Assembly: GCF_000702885.1 (NCBI RefSeq) | Contig: NZ_JNKO01000001.1 | Span: 1 to 64,000, forward strand | Length of the DNA: 64,000 nucleotides | Origin: Oribacterium sp. P6A1 | GTDB lineage: Bacteria > Bacillota > Clostridia > Lachnospirales > Lachnospiraceae | Direction of reading: 5' to 3' | In this document: in pieces, positions 34,557-43,223 of the stretch | Layout: every line of letters starts with the position of its first letter | Numbering within the stretch: the stretch's first letter is position 1 | Made by a program: the position numbers and the translations under genes | Notes under the pieces: generated by a model | Database searches by the model: none | Told to the model about the DNA's origin: nothing | Seen by the model: the letters and a program-made list of their open reading frames with translations, nothing else

Positions 34557-36338
34557 ATGGCTTATGACGGACTGGTTGTTTCGGCAACGGTTAAAGAATT
34601 CAGGGAAAAACTAATCGGTGGAAAGATCTCAAAGATCACCCAGCCTGAAAAAGACGAGATCGATTTTGTTATACGTAATCAGAAGGATAATTACCGTTTA
34701 AAGATTTCCGTAAATCCTTCGCTTCCATTATGTATACTTTCCGATGAAAAGAAGCTCTCTCCTATTTCCGTACCTACTTTTTGCATGGCTCTTCGTAAGC
34801 ATATAGGAAACGGTGCCATACTTGATGTAAAGCAGCCGGATCAGACATTGAAATGCAAGGGTCTGGAAAGAGTTGTCATTTTTGAGATTGAGCATCTAGA
34901 TGAAATGGGTGATCTGGGAAAGAGATATCTGTCTGTTGAGCTCATGGGTAAGTATTCGAATATCATATTATATAGAGAAGATTTTACCATCATTGATGCG
35001 GTGAAGAGGATTTCACTGTCCCAGTCTTCTGTTCGTGAGGTGCTTCCCAACAGGGAGTACTTTATTCCGGATGCGGGAGGGAAGAAGAATCCGCTGGAGC
35101 TTACAGAAGAGTCTTTCGTTAGTCTTCTTTGTGATAAGCCTGAGCCTGTTTTTAAAGCTCTCTTCCATAATATAACAGGATTAAGTCCTCTGACTGCTTC
35201 CGAGATGTGCCACAGAAGTTCTGTTGATCCCGATCTTTCCGCCAACTGCCAGCCTAAAGAAGCATTGGCGAAGCTCTATCAGGGATTTAATGAGGTGGTA
35301 AGCTCTGTTGCTGCACGGCAGTCTCCTGATCCTGTCATAGTTTATAAGGACGGAGTACCTTCCGATTTTTCGGCATTTCCTCTTACAATCTATGATACTG
35401 ACAGTCAGTATGAGGTCAGACATTTTGAATCCATGAGTGATGTCATTTCGCGTTTTTATAGTGAAAAAGATAAAAGTTCAAGAATCCGTCAGAGGTCTAC
35501 AGATCTTCGCAAGGTTATAAATACTTTGCTGGAGCGTACCGGAAAGAAGCTTAATATTCAGGAAAAACAGCTTAAGGATACGGAGGACATGGATAAGTTC
35601 CGCGTTTACGGAGAGCTGCTTCATACCTATGGTTATTCACTTACCGGTGGCGAAGAGGTACTTCGCTGCGAGAACTTTTATACCAATGAAGAAATTGACA
35701 TCCCGCTTAAAAAGGATCTGACTGCTTCTGAAAATGCAAAGCATTATCTTGAAAAGTACGATAAGCTGAAGCGTACCAGGGAAAATGTCACTGTTCAGCT
35801 TGGGGAAACAAGACAGGAACTTTCACACCTTGAGTCCATTCAGACCGCCCTTGACATCGCTGAAAGCGAGGAGGATCTTCAGGATATAAGAAGAGAAATG
35901 GGGGATTTCGGTTTCATTCACAAAGCCCAGGGAAAGGATAAGGGGAAACTTCAGAGAAAGTCAAAGCCCTATCATTTTGTTTCGGAAGATGGCTATGAGA
36001 TCTTTGTCGGAAAAAATAATTATCAGAATGAGGATGTAACCTTTAAAATCGGTGACGGAGGTGACATTTGGTTCCATGCCAAGAATGTTGCCGGTTCTCA
36101 TGTTATCGTGAAGACCGGAGGACAGCCTATGGAGGATATTCCGGACAGACTTTTCATAGAAGCTGCAGGACTCGCTGCCTACTACTCTTCTCACAGGGAT
36201 GATAAAAAGGTGGATGTTGACTATACTATAAGAAAGAATCTGAAAAAGGTTCCTAACGCAGCGCCGGGTTTTGTTATTTATCATCAGAACTGGTCTGTTA
36301 CCGTTGAACCTAAAAATATGACAGAAGTAAATGATTGA
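34557..36338 (+). CDS. rqcH: Ribosome quality control protein RqcH (NFACT family)
   Basis: A 593-residue NFACT protein, the bacterial Rqc2 homologue. It binds stalled 50S subunits and recruits alanyl-tRNA to add degradation tails. The N-terminal domain begins MAYDGLVVSATVKEFREKL, a coiled-coil region spans about residues 290-430, and the C-terminal NFACT-R domain has DIWFHAKNVAGSHVIVK. Older annotations call it fibronectin-binding protein. The start at ATG 34557 was preferred to GTG 34548 because the GTG is part of the GAGAGGTG binding site. It is the only confident plus-strand gene in the window and diverges from yicC. Confidence 0.94.
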   Translation: MAYDGLVVSATVKEFREKLIGGKISKITQPEKDEIDFVIRNQKDNYRLKISVNPSLPLCILSDEKKLSPISVPTFCMALRKHIGNGAILDVKQPDQTLKCKGLERVVIFEIEHLDEMGDLGKRYLSVELMGKYSNIILYREDFTIIDAVKRISLSQSSVREVLPNREYFIPDAGGKKNPLELTEESFVSLLCDKPEPVFKALFHNITGLSPLTASEMCHRSSVDPDLSANCQPKEALAKLYQGFNEVVSSVAARQSPDPVIVYKDGVPSDFSAFPLTIYDTDSQYEVRHFESMSDVISRFYSEKDKSSRIRQRSTDLRKVINTLLERTGKKLNIQEKQLKDTEDMDKFRVYGELLHTYGYSLTGGEEVLRCENFYTNEEIDIPLKKDLTASENAKHYLEKYDKLKRTRENVTVQLGETRQELSHLESIQTALDIAESEEDLQDIRREMGDFGFIHKAQGKDKGKLQRKSKPYHFVSEDGYEIFVGKNNYQNEDVTFKIGDGGDIWFHAKNVAGSHVIVKTGGQPMEDIPDRLFIEAAGLAAYYSSHRDDKKVDVDYTIRKNLKKVPNAAPGFVIYHQNWSVTVEPKNMTEVND

Positions 36339-36341
36339 TAT

Positions 36342-36375
36342 AAAAAAGAAGCGGTCCGAAGACTGCTTCTTTTTT
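36342..36375. terminator. Bidirectional intrinsic terminator between rqcH and yebC
   Basis: A stem AAAAAAGAAGCGGTC with a CGAA loop and a T-run on each strand. It serves the convergent ends of rqcH (plus) and yebC (minus). Confidence 0.9.
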
Positions 36376-36395
36376 CGAATCAGAGTCTTTAAAAC

Positions 36396-37157
36396 TTATC
36401 CCTGAACGCTGTCGTCGTTCTCTTCTGCCCAGTTGGTGTAAACATTCTGAACATCCTCTGATGCGTCAAGAAGATCGAGAGTTCTGCGAAGTCCCTTTAC
36501 TGCCTCAGGGTCTGTTACAGATACATAGTTCTGAGGAACCATAACCACATCAGCCTCTGCCATAGGGATACCCTGCTTCTCGATGTTCTCGCGAACTGTC
36601 TCGAAATCGCTGGGAGCTGTGTAGATTACGTAAGAATCTTCCTCATCCTGAATATCCTCAGCACCGGCCTCTATAGCCATTTCCATAAGTGTATCGAAGT
36701 CCTTGTCCAGGTCGTCCATAGCCTCGCGGTCAAGGATGATCTGTCCCTTCTCATCGAACATGAAGGATACTGCACCCTGTGTTGCGAGGGAACCCTTACC
36801 CTTTGTGAAAGCGGAACGGATATCTGCTGCGGCACGGTTCTTGTTATCTGTAAGAACCTTTACGATGAGAGCAACACCGTTAGGACCGTAGCCCTCATAC
36901 TGAAGCTCCTCGAAGTTATCAGCTTCCATGGATCCGGCAGCCTTCTTGATACCGTTGTTGATGGTATCATTAGGCATGTTGTTTGCCTTAGCCTTTGCGA
37001 TAACGGCTGCAAGCTTTGAGTTGTTGGAAGGGTCAGGACCGCCAGCCTTAACAGCAAGCGCAATCTCATGGCCGATCATTGTGAATATTTTACCCTTAGC
37101 GGCATCATTCTTTTCTTTCTTAGCTCGAATGTTAGAAAATTTTGAATGTCCTGACAT
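36396..37157 (-). CDS. yebC: YebC/PmpR-family protein
   Basis: A 253-residue protein. It starts MSGHSKFSNIRAKKEKNDAAKGKIFT and has GPNGVALIVKVLTDNKNRAAADIR, both diagnostic. The family was long described as transcription regulators; some members are now reported to help ribosomes through proline-rich stretches. It is a single-gene unit, convergent with rqcH. Confidence 0.95.
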   Translation of the reverse strand: MSGHSKFSNIRAKKEKNDAAKGKIFTMIGHEIALAVKAGGPDPSNNSKLAAVIAKAKANNMPNDTINNGIKKAAGSMEADNFEELQYEGYGPNGVALIVKVLTDNKNRAAADIRSAFTKGKGSLATQGAVSFMFDEKGQIILDREAMDDLDKDFDTLMEMAIEAGAEDIQDEEDSYVIYTAPSDFETVRENIEKQGIPMAEADVVMVPQNYVSVTDPEAVKGLRRTLDLLDASEDVQNVYTNWAEENDDSVQG

Positions 37158-37228
37158 ATCATTCTCCTCAAATCATATATAAAAATCATTGTTTATAAAT
37201 CAAACTCTAGTACTATAACGTAAATGAA

Positions 37229-37259
37229 GCGCAGAATCAAGAGTTTCATGAATCTGCGC
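37229..37259 (-). terminator. Hairpin after nnrD, probable terminator
   Basis: GCGCAGA pairs with TCTGCGC around 17 bases, with an inner TCATGA/TTGAT match; followed by TTCATTT on the minus strand. The T-run is weak. Confidence 0.4.
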
Positions 37260-37273
37260 CTGAAAAATGAATT

Positions 37274-38341
37274 CTATTGTTCTGATAAGGAATCAATGAT
37301 ACGTCCAAGAGAATTTGCGGTGTCCCTTGCCAGAACTCCGTTTATGCCGTATTGTTTCGCTGCAAGCACTCCTGCTTCTGCATGAATAATAACTGCAAGA
37401 ACCGCGGCATTATAGGCCGTGTTCTTAAAACTTACGGATTCTGATATTTCGTATCCGGATCCATCAGTAATGTATGAGCCTGATTCATCAGTGGGAACAG
37501 AGGACAGGTCAACTCTATTTGAAGGTTCACAGTCAAATTTGTTCCTGCTGCCCATATTACCTGATTCTGCCCTGAGCAAAGTATACATACCTGCTATGGC
37601 TCCGCTTAGAACATCCCCTGATCCGCCCTTGCTGAGGGCCGGACTTTTTAGTGTGTTTTTGAAGAGCTTCTCTCCTGTTTTGTCTGAAACTATGGTCTCA
37701 CTGCCCTTCATTATAGTAATCAGTTTATGGCTTTTTGAATATTCCGAAGCGGTTAAAGCCGGATTTTCCAGAATTTCCTGCAGGGATTTACCGGATAATC
37801 TGCTCATTTCCATGGGATGAGGTGTGATTATGACAGGAATCCTTTCCGTAATTTCAGAAAGTTCTTCCTTTAAAGAAGGACTTTTGCTAAGGATATTAAG
37901 TCCGTCGGCATCCAATATGAGAAGAGGTGACTTCTTTTTTATAAGGTCATCATCAAGAGAGAAAGCTTTTATGGATTTTAATGTCTCTCTCAGGACATTT
38001 TGACTAAGAAGAGAGTTTCCAAGGCCGGGACCTGCAATTATTACATCCGCCCATTGAACATTTCTTTTGGCAAGCTCATTTACGTCACCTGACTCCTCAT
38101 AGCCTTCATAAACCGCCTCCGGGAGAAGTGTCTGCAGTATAGTTCTGTTATCTTCATGGGTCAGGAATTTTACCAGTCCCGCACCGGTACGGTAAGAGGC
38201 AAGGGCCGAAAGATAGGCTGCCCCGCTCATGCCTTTGCAGCCTGCAAGTACGAGAACCTTTCCGTAGGTTCCTTTATTGCTGTCCGGAAGACGTAAAGGT
38301 ATGGAATTGAAATAAGGGGATGGGTCAGTTTGGATATTCAT
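37274..38341 (-). CDS. nnrD: NAD(P)H-hydrate dehydratase, stand-alone
   Basis: A 355-residue ADP-dependent dehydratase of the NnrD/CARKD family that repairs hydrated NAD(P)H. It contains KVLVLAGCKGMSGAAYLSALA, DVIIAGPGLGNS, and the active-site loop GGSGDVLSGAIAGM. The epimerase (NnrE) domain that is usually fused at the N-terminus is absent. A low-complexity stretch (about residues 270-300) is inserted before the last helices. acpS is the upstream neighbour, an order seen in many Clostridia. Confidence 0.88.
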   Translation of the reverse strand: MNIQTDPSPYFNSIPLRLPDSNKGTYGKVLVLAGCKGMSGAAYLSALASYRTGAGLVKFLTHEDNRTILQTLLPEAVYEGYEESGDVNELAKRNVQWADVIIAGPGLGNSLLSQNVLRETLKSIKAFSLDDDLIKKKSPLLILDADGLNILSKSPSLKEELSEITERIPVIITPHPMEMSRLSGKSLQEILENPALTASEYSKSHKLITIMKGSETIVSDKTGEKLFKNTLKSPALSKGGSGDVLSGAIAGMYTLLRAESGNMGSRNKFDCEPSNRVDLSSVPTDESGSYITDGSGYEISESVSFKNTAYNAAVLAVIIHAEAGVLAAKQYGINGVLARDTANSLGRIIDSLSEQ

Positions 38342-38421
38342 GGATGTATCCTTTCATTTTAGGAGCCTTATGTCCGGTTTACGATTTTCCGAAACTTATT
38401 GTGTCCGGAAGCGGGGATGAA

Positions 38422-38781
38422 CTACCCTTCCACCACTGCCATGGCTGAAACCAGATCCTTGGTATCGGTTATGGAAACAAGGATGTTTTTTCCGCCCAGT
38501 TCTTCGAACTTTTCCAGAGCTTTCCCATGCAGTACAACGTAAGGCCTGCCGTTTTCCGTTCGCAGAATTTCGATATCAGCCGGGCGTATGCCCTCTGAAA
38601 AGCCGGTGCCGAAACATTTGACCACACATTCCTTACATGCAAAATCACCGGCAAGCATCGAGTCCTTGTCTGATGCCTGCCGGAGTTCTTCTTCGGTAAA
38701 AATACGTTCTGCAGTATGGTTCTTTCTGGTGTTTGCTATACGCTTTATTTCTAAAAGGTCAGTACCTATACCGATGATCAT
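38422..38781 (-). CDS. acpS: Holo-[acyl carrier protein] synthase
   Basis: A 119-residue phosphopantetheinyl transferase. It starts MIIGIGTDLLEIKRI with the metal-binding Asp, and has the second motif AGDFACKECVVKCFGTG, whose Glu and Lys are catalytic. It activates acyl carrier protein for fatty acid synthesis. GAGG lies five bases upstream, nine bases after the rex stop, so it is probably in the rex-acpS-nnrD unit. Confidence 0.95.
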   Translation of the reverse strand: MIIGIGTDLLEIKRIANTRKNHTAERIFTEEELRQASDKDSMLAGDFACKECVVKCFGTGFSEGIRPADIEILRTENGRPYVVLHGKALEKFEELGGKNILVSITDTKDLVSAMAVVEG

Positions 38782-38790
38782 GATGACCTC

Positions 38791-39429
38791 TTATTCAGCA
38801 TTGAGAGATTCTCCCATACGGTAGCTCAAACGCATAAGAGACTCGGAAAGATGTACATTCTCTATAACGATGTTCTCGGGAACATCCAGATCCACATGGG
38901 CGAAGTTCCAGATGCCCACGATTCCGTCATTGATAAGCTGCTCAACCACCTTTATTGCCGCGTTCTTGGGGATACATACAGCAGCCATCTTGATATTGGA
39001 TGACTTGATGATTTCATCCATGCTTTCCATGGACTGAATCTCTATATCACCGACTTTTTTTCCGACAATGCTTGGATCCTTATCAAAGATGGCTTTAACT
39101 ATAAAGCCTCTCTTACGGAAATTAGTGTAATTTGCAAGAGCCTGTCCAAGGTGTCCGGCTCCTACGATGATCATCTCATGCTCATTGTCAATGTTAAGAA
39201 TTTTGGCAATCTCGTCATGGAGGTTTTTGATGTTATAGCCGTATCCCTGTTGACCGAATCCGCCGAAATTGTTCAGATCCTGTCTGATCTGGGAAGCGGT
39301 GAGCTTCATTCTTTTACTGAGCTCGCTGGAGGATATACGTTCAATGCCCTGATCCATAAGATCTTCAAGATAACGGTAATATCTTGGAAGTCTCTGAATG
39401 ACTGCCTGAGAAATCTCTTTTTTTGCCAT
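38791..39429 (-). CDS. rex: Redox-sensing transcriptional repressor Rex
   Basis: A 212-residue repressor that responds to the NADH/NAD ratio. It has an N-terminal winged helix (QAVIQRLPRYYRYLEDL...TASQIRQDLNNFGGFG) and a Rossmann domain with IIVGAGHLGQALANY. The start at 39427-39429 was chosen because GAGGG lies seven bases upstream and the product then begins as in homologues. A degenerate Rex-type site lies at 39519-39536, suggesting autoregulation. Confidence 0.95.
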   Translation of the reverse strand: MAKKEISQAVIQRLPRYYRYLEDLMDQGIERISSSELSKRMKLTASQIRQDLNNFGGFGQQGYGYNIKNLHDEIAKILNIDNEHEMIIVGAGHLGQALANYTNFRKRGFIVKAIFDKDPSIVGKKVGDIEIQSMESMDEIIKSSNIKMAAVCIPKNAAIKVVEQLINDGIVGIWNFAHVDLDVPENIVIENVHLSESLMRLSYRMGESLNAE

Positions 39430-39518
39430 AAAATAACCCTCTATATTTTCAATCTTTTTATTATCTGAATTTGATGTGATCATGTTTCCTCTTTCATCAC
39501 CTAACATATTATACAGTT

Positions 39519-39536
39519 TTGTTAATTATATGTCAA
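39519..39536. promoter_or_regulatory. Candidate Rex operator
   Basis: TTGTTAATTATATGTCAA compared with the consensus TTGTTAAnnnnTTAACAA: the left half is perfect and the right half matches at four of seven positions. It lies about 90 bases upstream of rex. A second perfect half-site TTAACAA is at 39553-39559. Confidence 0.3.
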
Positions 39537-39619
39537 AAGTTATAGTAGAATTCTTAACAAAGTTTTATAGATGCTTTTTTAATAAAACCATGCTTATTCT
39601 GTAAAAAAATACATTGAAA

Positions 39620-39646
39620 GGCGGATCGGATATGATCCGACCCGCC
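39620..39646 (-). terminator. Intrinsic terminator of purA
   Basis: A 12-bp GC-rich stem GGCGGGTCGGAT with its partner and a three-base loop, 18 bases after the purA stop on the minus strand. Confidence 0.75.
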
Positions 39647-39664
39647 GATTGATTAATAAATATA

Positions 39665-40951
39665 TCAGATCTTAGGTGTACGCTTAAGAATCTCGTGTCT
39701 CTCGGGACCGTTTGAAACCATGGTTATAGGAGTCTCTATCTGCTTCTCGATGAAGTCGATATAATCCTTACACTCCTTTGGAAGCTCGTCATAGTTCTTG
39801 ATACCGCGGATATCGCAGTTCCATCCCGGAAGGGTCTCATAAACAGGTTTTGCCTTGTTGAGAAGCGGTGTAACAGGGAAATCATTTGTTACTTCACCAT
39901 CAATCTCATAACCTGTACAAACCTTAAGCTCCTTGAGATAACCAAGTACATCAAGAACAGTAAGAACTGCCTCTGTTGCACCCTGAAGCTGACAGCCGTA
40001 CTTTGAAGCAACTGCATCATACCAGCCCACTCTTCTCGGACGGCCTGTGGTTGCGCCGTACTCACCCTTATCTCCGCCTCTTCTTCTGAGCTCCTCTGCT
40101 TCATCACCGAAAAGCTCTGAAACAAAGTCTCCGGCTCCTACTGCTGAAGAATATGCCTTGGTTACGGCAATGATATCCTTTATCTCATAAGGAGGGATAC
40201 CTGCACCTACCGCACCGTAAGCTGCAAGAGTTGAGCTTGATGTAACCATAGGATAAATACCATGATCGGGATCCTTCATGGTTCCAAGCTGACCCTCAAG
40301 AAGAATAGTCTTTCCTGCCTTAAGAGCCTCTCTAAGGAACTTTGAAGTATCTGTAACGTATGGTGCAATGAGGTCTCTCTGCTTGTGGAGTTCTGTGAGG
40401 AGCTCATCATAGTTTATCTCTGCTGCATGATAAAGCTCGCGAAGTGCCGCATTCTTTATTTCCACAACCTTGTGAAGTCTGTCTGTAAGAACTTCTTCAT
40501 CAAAGAGCTCACAAACCTGAAGGCCGATCTTTGCGAATTTATCGGAGAAGAAAGGAGCGATACCTGACTTTGTGGAACCGTAGCTTTTTCCGGCAAGTCT
40601 CGCTTCCTCAAGAGTATCAAAAAGTACATGATAGGGCATCATGACCTGTGCACGATTGGAAACAAGTATCTTAGGCTTTGGAACACCTGCATCAACCAGA
40701 GACTTGAGCTCGGCACAGAACTTTTCTATATCCAGTGCCACACCGTTGCCAAGTACAGAAGTTGTGTGATCGTAAAATACACCGCTTGGAAGAAGGTGAA
40801 GTGAAAAACGTCCGTAGTTGTTTATGATGGTGTGACCTGCATTGGCACCGCCCTGAAAACGTACTACGATATCCGAAGTCTCGGCAAGCATGTCAGTGAT
40901 CTTGCCCTTTCCTTCGTCTCCCCAGTTTGCACCTACGATTGCTCGAACCAT
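39665..40951 (-). CDS. purA: Adenylosuccinate synthase
   Basis: A 428-residue GTP-dependent enzyme that converts IMP and aspartate to adenylosuccinate. The N-terminal loop GANWGDEGKGKITD, GGANAGHTI, and the GTTGRPRRVGWYD region are normal. The start at 40949-40951 was chosen because TAGGAGG lies seven bases upstream. A perfect eight-bp hairpin (TAGTATCC...GGATACTA, 40971-40989) sits just before the binding site. purB, the next enzyme, is encoded separately at 44896-46332. Confidence 0.96.
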   Translation of the reverse strand: MVRAIVGANWGDEGKGKITDMLAETSDIVVRFQGGANAGHTIINNYGRFSLHLLPSGVFYDHTTSVLGNGVALDIEKFCAELKSLVDAGVPKPKILVSNRAQVMMPYHVLFDTLEEARLAGKSYGSTKSGIAPFFSDKFAKIGLQVCELFDEEVLTDRLHKVVEIKNAALRELYHAAEINYDELLTELHKQRDLIAPYVTDTSKFLREALKAGKTILLEGQLGTMKDPDHGIYPMVTSSSTLAAYGAVGAGIPPYEIKDIIAVTKAYSSAVGAGDFVSELFGDEAEELRRRGGDKGEYGATTGRPRRVGWYDAVASKYGCQLQGATEAVLTVLDVLGYLKELKVCTGYEIDGEVTNDFPVTPLLNKAKPVYETLPGWNCDIRGIKNYDELPKECKDYIDFIEKQIETPITMVSNGPERHEILKRTPKI

Positions 40952-41064
40952 ATTAATCCTCCTAAAGAGATAGTATCCCAAGGATACTACTGATGCCCCT
41001 CACCTTTTTGACACATTATGCAGAACTGCTTCTGTGAGAGATTCGTGACCGAAGCACCAAAAAA

Positions 41065-41250
41065 TTATTTTTTTGTTAGCTTTGTGAACCAGATAAATAC
41101 ATAAAGTACCGACGGGATCACTATGAGGCAAAAAAGAACAGCCAGAAGATACTCTTTTTTAGCGCCGGTAAAAGCGAAAAACAGTAAAAGTATAAGCAGT
41201 ATGGCTATGATTATCAGAGCTAAAATTGCAAGCACTCTTTTTAAAGTCAA
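41065..41250 (-). CDS. Small two-span membrane protein (61 aa), TTG start
   Basis: Sixty-one residues starting at TTG 41248-41250 with GGAGGTG five bases upstream. Residues about 6-27 and 35-55 are strongly hydrophobic, with a positively charged loop (TGAKKEY) between them. A longer frame exists upstream but lacks a binding site. It lies between yjeM and purA. The family is not recognised. Confidence 0.6.
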   Translation of the reverse strand: MTLKRVLAILALIIIAILLILLLFFAFTGAKKEYLLAVLFCLIVIPSVLYVFIWFTKLTKK

Positions 41251-41412
41251 AACTGCACCTCCATGATGATCTAATTTGCACAGACATGAAGAATTATATA
41301 AATAAAACACTGAATTTTCAAGTTGTATCATTAGCGTAAGCTGCATATTTAAGAGTTCTAAAGTCAGAGCCCCTCCGGCTCTTCTGAAATATCTGCTTGA
41401 CTGTATTAAAAA

Positions 41413-41458
41413 AACTCCGACATATAGTATCTCGATATGGATACCTTATGTCGGAGTT
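41413..41458 (-). terminator. Intrinsic terminator of yjeM
   Basis: A 12-bp stem AACTCCGACATA with an inner GTATC/GATAC stem, followed by TTTTTTT on the minus strand, 30 bases after yjeM. Confidence 0.85.
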
Positions 41459-41487
41459 GGATATTTTAATATTATTTTTAACTTATC

Positions 41488-43014
41488 TCAGGCAATCTTC
41501 TTTACCTTCTCTTCAGGGCCTACAGCCTTTCTCTTCTCATATCTTGTGTAGATAACATAAGCGGCAAATCCGAAAAGCACGGGACCTATGATGGACCAGA
41601 AAGTAGTCTTGTAATCTCCGTCCAGGGCCGGCTGAATGATGGCAAAAAGGTTTGCAAGGAACAGAGTCATAGTAACGACATAGCCCCAGAAAGATGCTGA
41701 CTTCTGGGATTTGTATACTTCAAAGCTTCTGTCTATGCCCTTAAGCTTCTTGAACTTAGGGAAGGCGTAGGAAATGAACATGTAAGGGATGGTCATACCA
41801 ACGTTTACCATGGCTGTAAGGATAAGGAAGAACTGCTGCATGGTATCTCCGCCGAAGGAAACAAGAAGTACCATGGTGCATACGATGGCGCACTGAATCC
41901 ACATTGCATTCTTAGGCATGCCATCCTTTTCAATAACGCCCATCTTTCCCGGCCAGAGATCCTCAGGTGTTCCCTCGATCATCTGCTTAAGAGGTGAGTA
42001 AACAAGTGTAAACATTGCACCCATAAGGGCAAGGAACATAATAAGTGCGTAGATTCGTGCAAAACCGTGAGCGAGAGTTACCTGCAGTGCCTCTGAAGCA
42101 CCGAAGGCTCTTCCGAAGGTTGATGCAAAGTTAGACATTATTACATAGGATACGTTTCCAAGGGTAATGTTACCGGCCCCGAGAATTTCCTCATAATTTG
42201 TGAATGAACCAACCAGCATGATAAGGAGCGCATAACCCACAAGGATAACCATTGCAGCTGTTACGATACCCTTAGGGAAGTTCTTCTTGGGATTTTCAGT
42301 CTTATCTACAAGACCGCCCACAGCTTCTATTCCGCCGTATGCAAAAAGTGCGTATACGATGAAGGACAGGATCATGATGAAATTGCCCTGGTATGCCGCA
42401 TTAAGAGGAGTCTTTAATGACTCAAAGCCAAGGAACGGCTGCTCGAGCTGACCGTGGCGGGCGATGATCATTACGATAGAACCCACAAGTACAAGAACAT
42501 TGATGGTGAGAACCGCAGAGCCGCCGATGGATGTAACCTTACTAATCTTGTCAATGCCTTTGGTATCAAAGTAGGTGATCACCATGAAAAATGCTGCAGC
42601 CAGTATTCCAAGAAGTCTTGAACCGGATAATAGCTCTGAACCGAAAAGTGACCATGTGGAAGTTGTATCGCTTCCGAAGATGATGTTTGAAATGGGTACC
42701 CAGATTCCGGAGGAGACATTGACCATCCAGAGAACGTAGGAGGTATACCACATGAATGTTCCGATAAATGCATATTTGGGACCTACGGACTTCTCCATCC
42801 ATGAGTACATTCCTCCGGTCTCGTTACGGAAGGCGGAACCGAACTCCGCTATCATAAATGCAAAGGGAATAAAAAACAGGATTCCTGCGATAACAAACCA
42901 TGGAATCGCCGCATATCCCATGAGATAGTAGGATCTTGGGATGTTATTGAATCCGTATACTGATGTAAAGATCATCAGTATAAGTGACATTAAACCGAGT
43001 TTCTTTTCTTTCAT
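41488..43014 (-). CDS. yjeM: YjeM-like amino acid permease (APC superfamily)
   Basis: A 508-residue transporter with about 12 to 14 hydrophobic segments. The sequence follows the YjeM pattern closely: LILMIFTSVYGFNNIPRSYY, GGMYSWMEKSVGPKYAFIGT, FAYGGIEAVGGLVDKTENP and YSPLKQMIEGTPEDLWP. The family is grouped with glutamate/GABA-type antiporters, but the substrate of YjeM is not established. There is no good ribosome binding site directly before the ATG; a ten-codon ORF with its own AAAGGAG ends one base before it, so translation is probably coupled. It is transcribed alone. Confidence 0.88.
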   Translation of the reverse strand: MKEKKLGLMSLILMIFTSVYGFNNIPRSYYLMGYAAIPWFVIAGILFFIPFAFMIAEFGSAFRNETGGMYSWMEKSVGPKYAFIGTFMWYTSYVLWMVNVSSGIWVPISNIIFGSDTTSTWSLFGSELLSGSRLLGILAAAFFMVITYFDTKGIDKISKVTSIGGSAVLTINVLVLVGSIVMIIARHGQLEQPFLGFESLKTPLNAAYQGNFIMILSFIVYALFAYGGIEAVGGLVDKTENPKKNFPKGIVTAAMVILVGYALLIMLVGSFTNYEEILGAGNITLGNVSYVIMSNFASTFGRAFGASEALQVTLAHGFARIYALIMFLALMGAMFTLVYSPLKQMIEGTPEDLWPGKMGVIEKDGMPKNAMWIQCAIVCTMVLLVSFGGDTMQQFFLILTAMVNVGMTIPYMFISYAFPKFKKLKGIDRSFEVYKSQKSASFWGYVVTMTLFLANLFAIIQPALDGDYKTTFWSIIGPVLFGFAAYVIYTRYEKRKAVGPEEKVKKIA

Positions 43015-43015
43015 C

Positions 43016-43048
43016 TTACTTCTGTGATGTACGTTCCTTCTGATGCAT
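43016..43048 (-). CDS. Leader peptide of yjeM (10 aa)
   Basis: ATG at 43046-43048 with AAAGGAG five bases upstream encodes MHQKERTSQK and a TAA, one base before the yjeM ATG. CTGTGATG and CATCACAG can pair across most of this ORF, so its translation would open the yjeM start. The layout suggests translational coupling or control. Confidence 0.45.
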   Translation of the reverse strand: MHQKERTSQK

Positions 43049-43107
43049 CACAGCTCCTTTCTTTAGTGCTCCGCATGAATTCAAAAAAATACACGCGAGG
43101 TTATATA

Positions 43108-43139
43108 TTACATAAATTTAGGTTATATGTAAATGTCAA
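43108..43139 (-). promoter_or_regulatory. Perfect -35 box with adjacent palindrome upstream of yjeM
   Basis: TTGACA is at 43134-43139 on the minus strand. Directly downstream lies the palindrome TTACATA...TATGTAA (43108-43132), where a repressor could cover the promoter. The -10 box is not clear. Confidence 0.4.
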
Positions 43140-43176
43140 TTTTGCACAATTTGTACAAAATTATATTTATACCAAA

Positions 43177-43205
43177 AAGAGGATGAAGCACCGCTTCATC
43201 CTCTT
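43177..43205 (-). terminator. Intrinsic terminator of the ccdA-tlpA gene
   Basis: A perfect 13-bp stem AAGAGGATGAAGC with a three-base loop, then TTTTT on the minus strand, 18 bases after the stop. Confidence 0.9.
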
Positions 43206-43223
43206 ATATAAAGTTTCAACATA

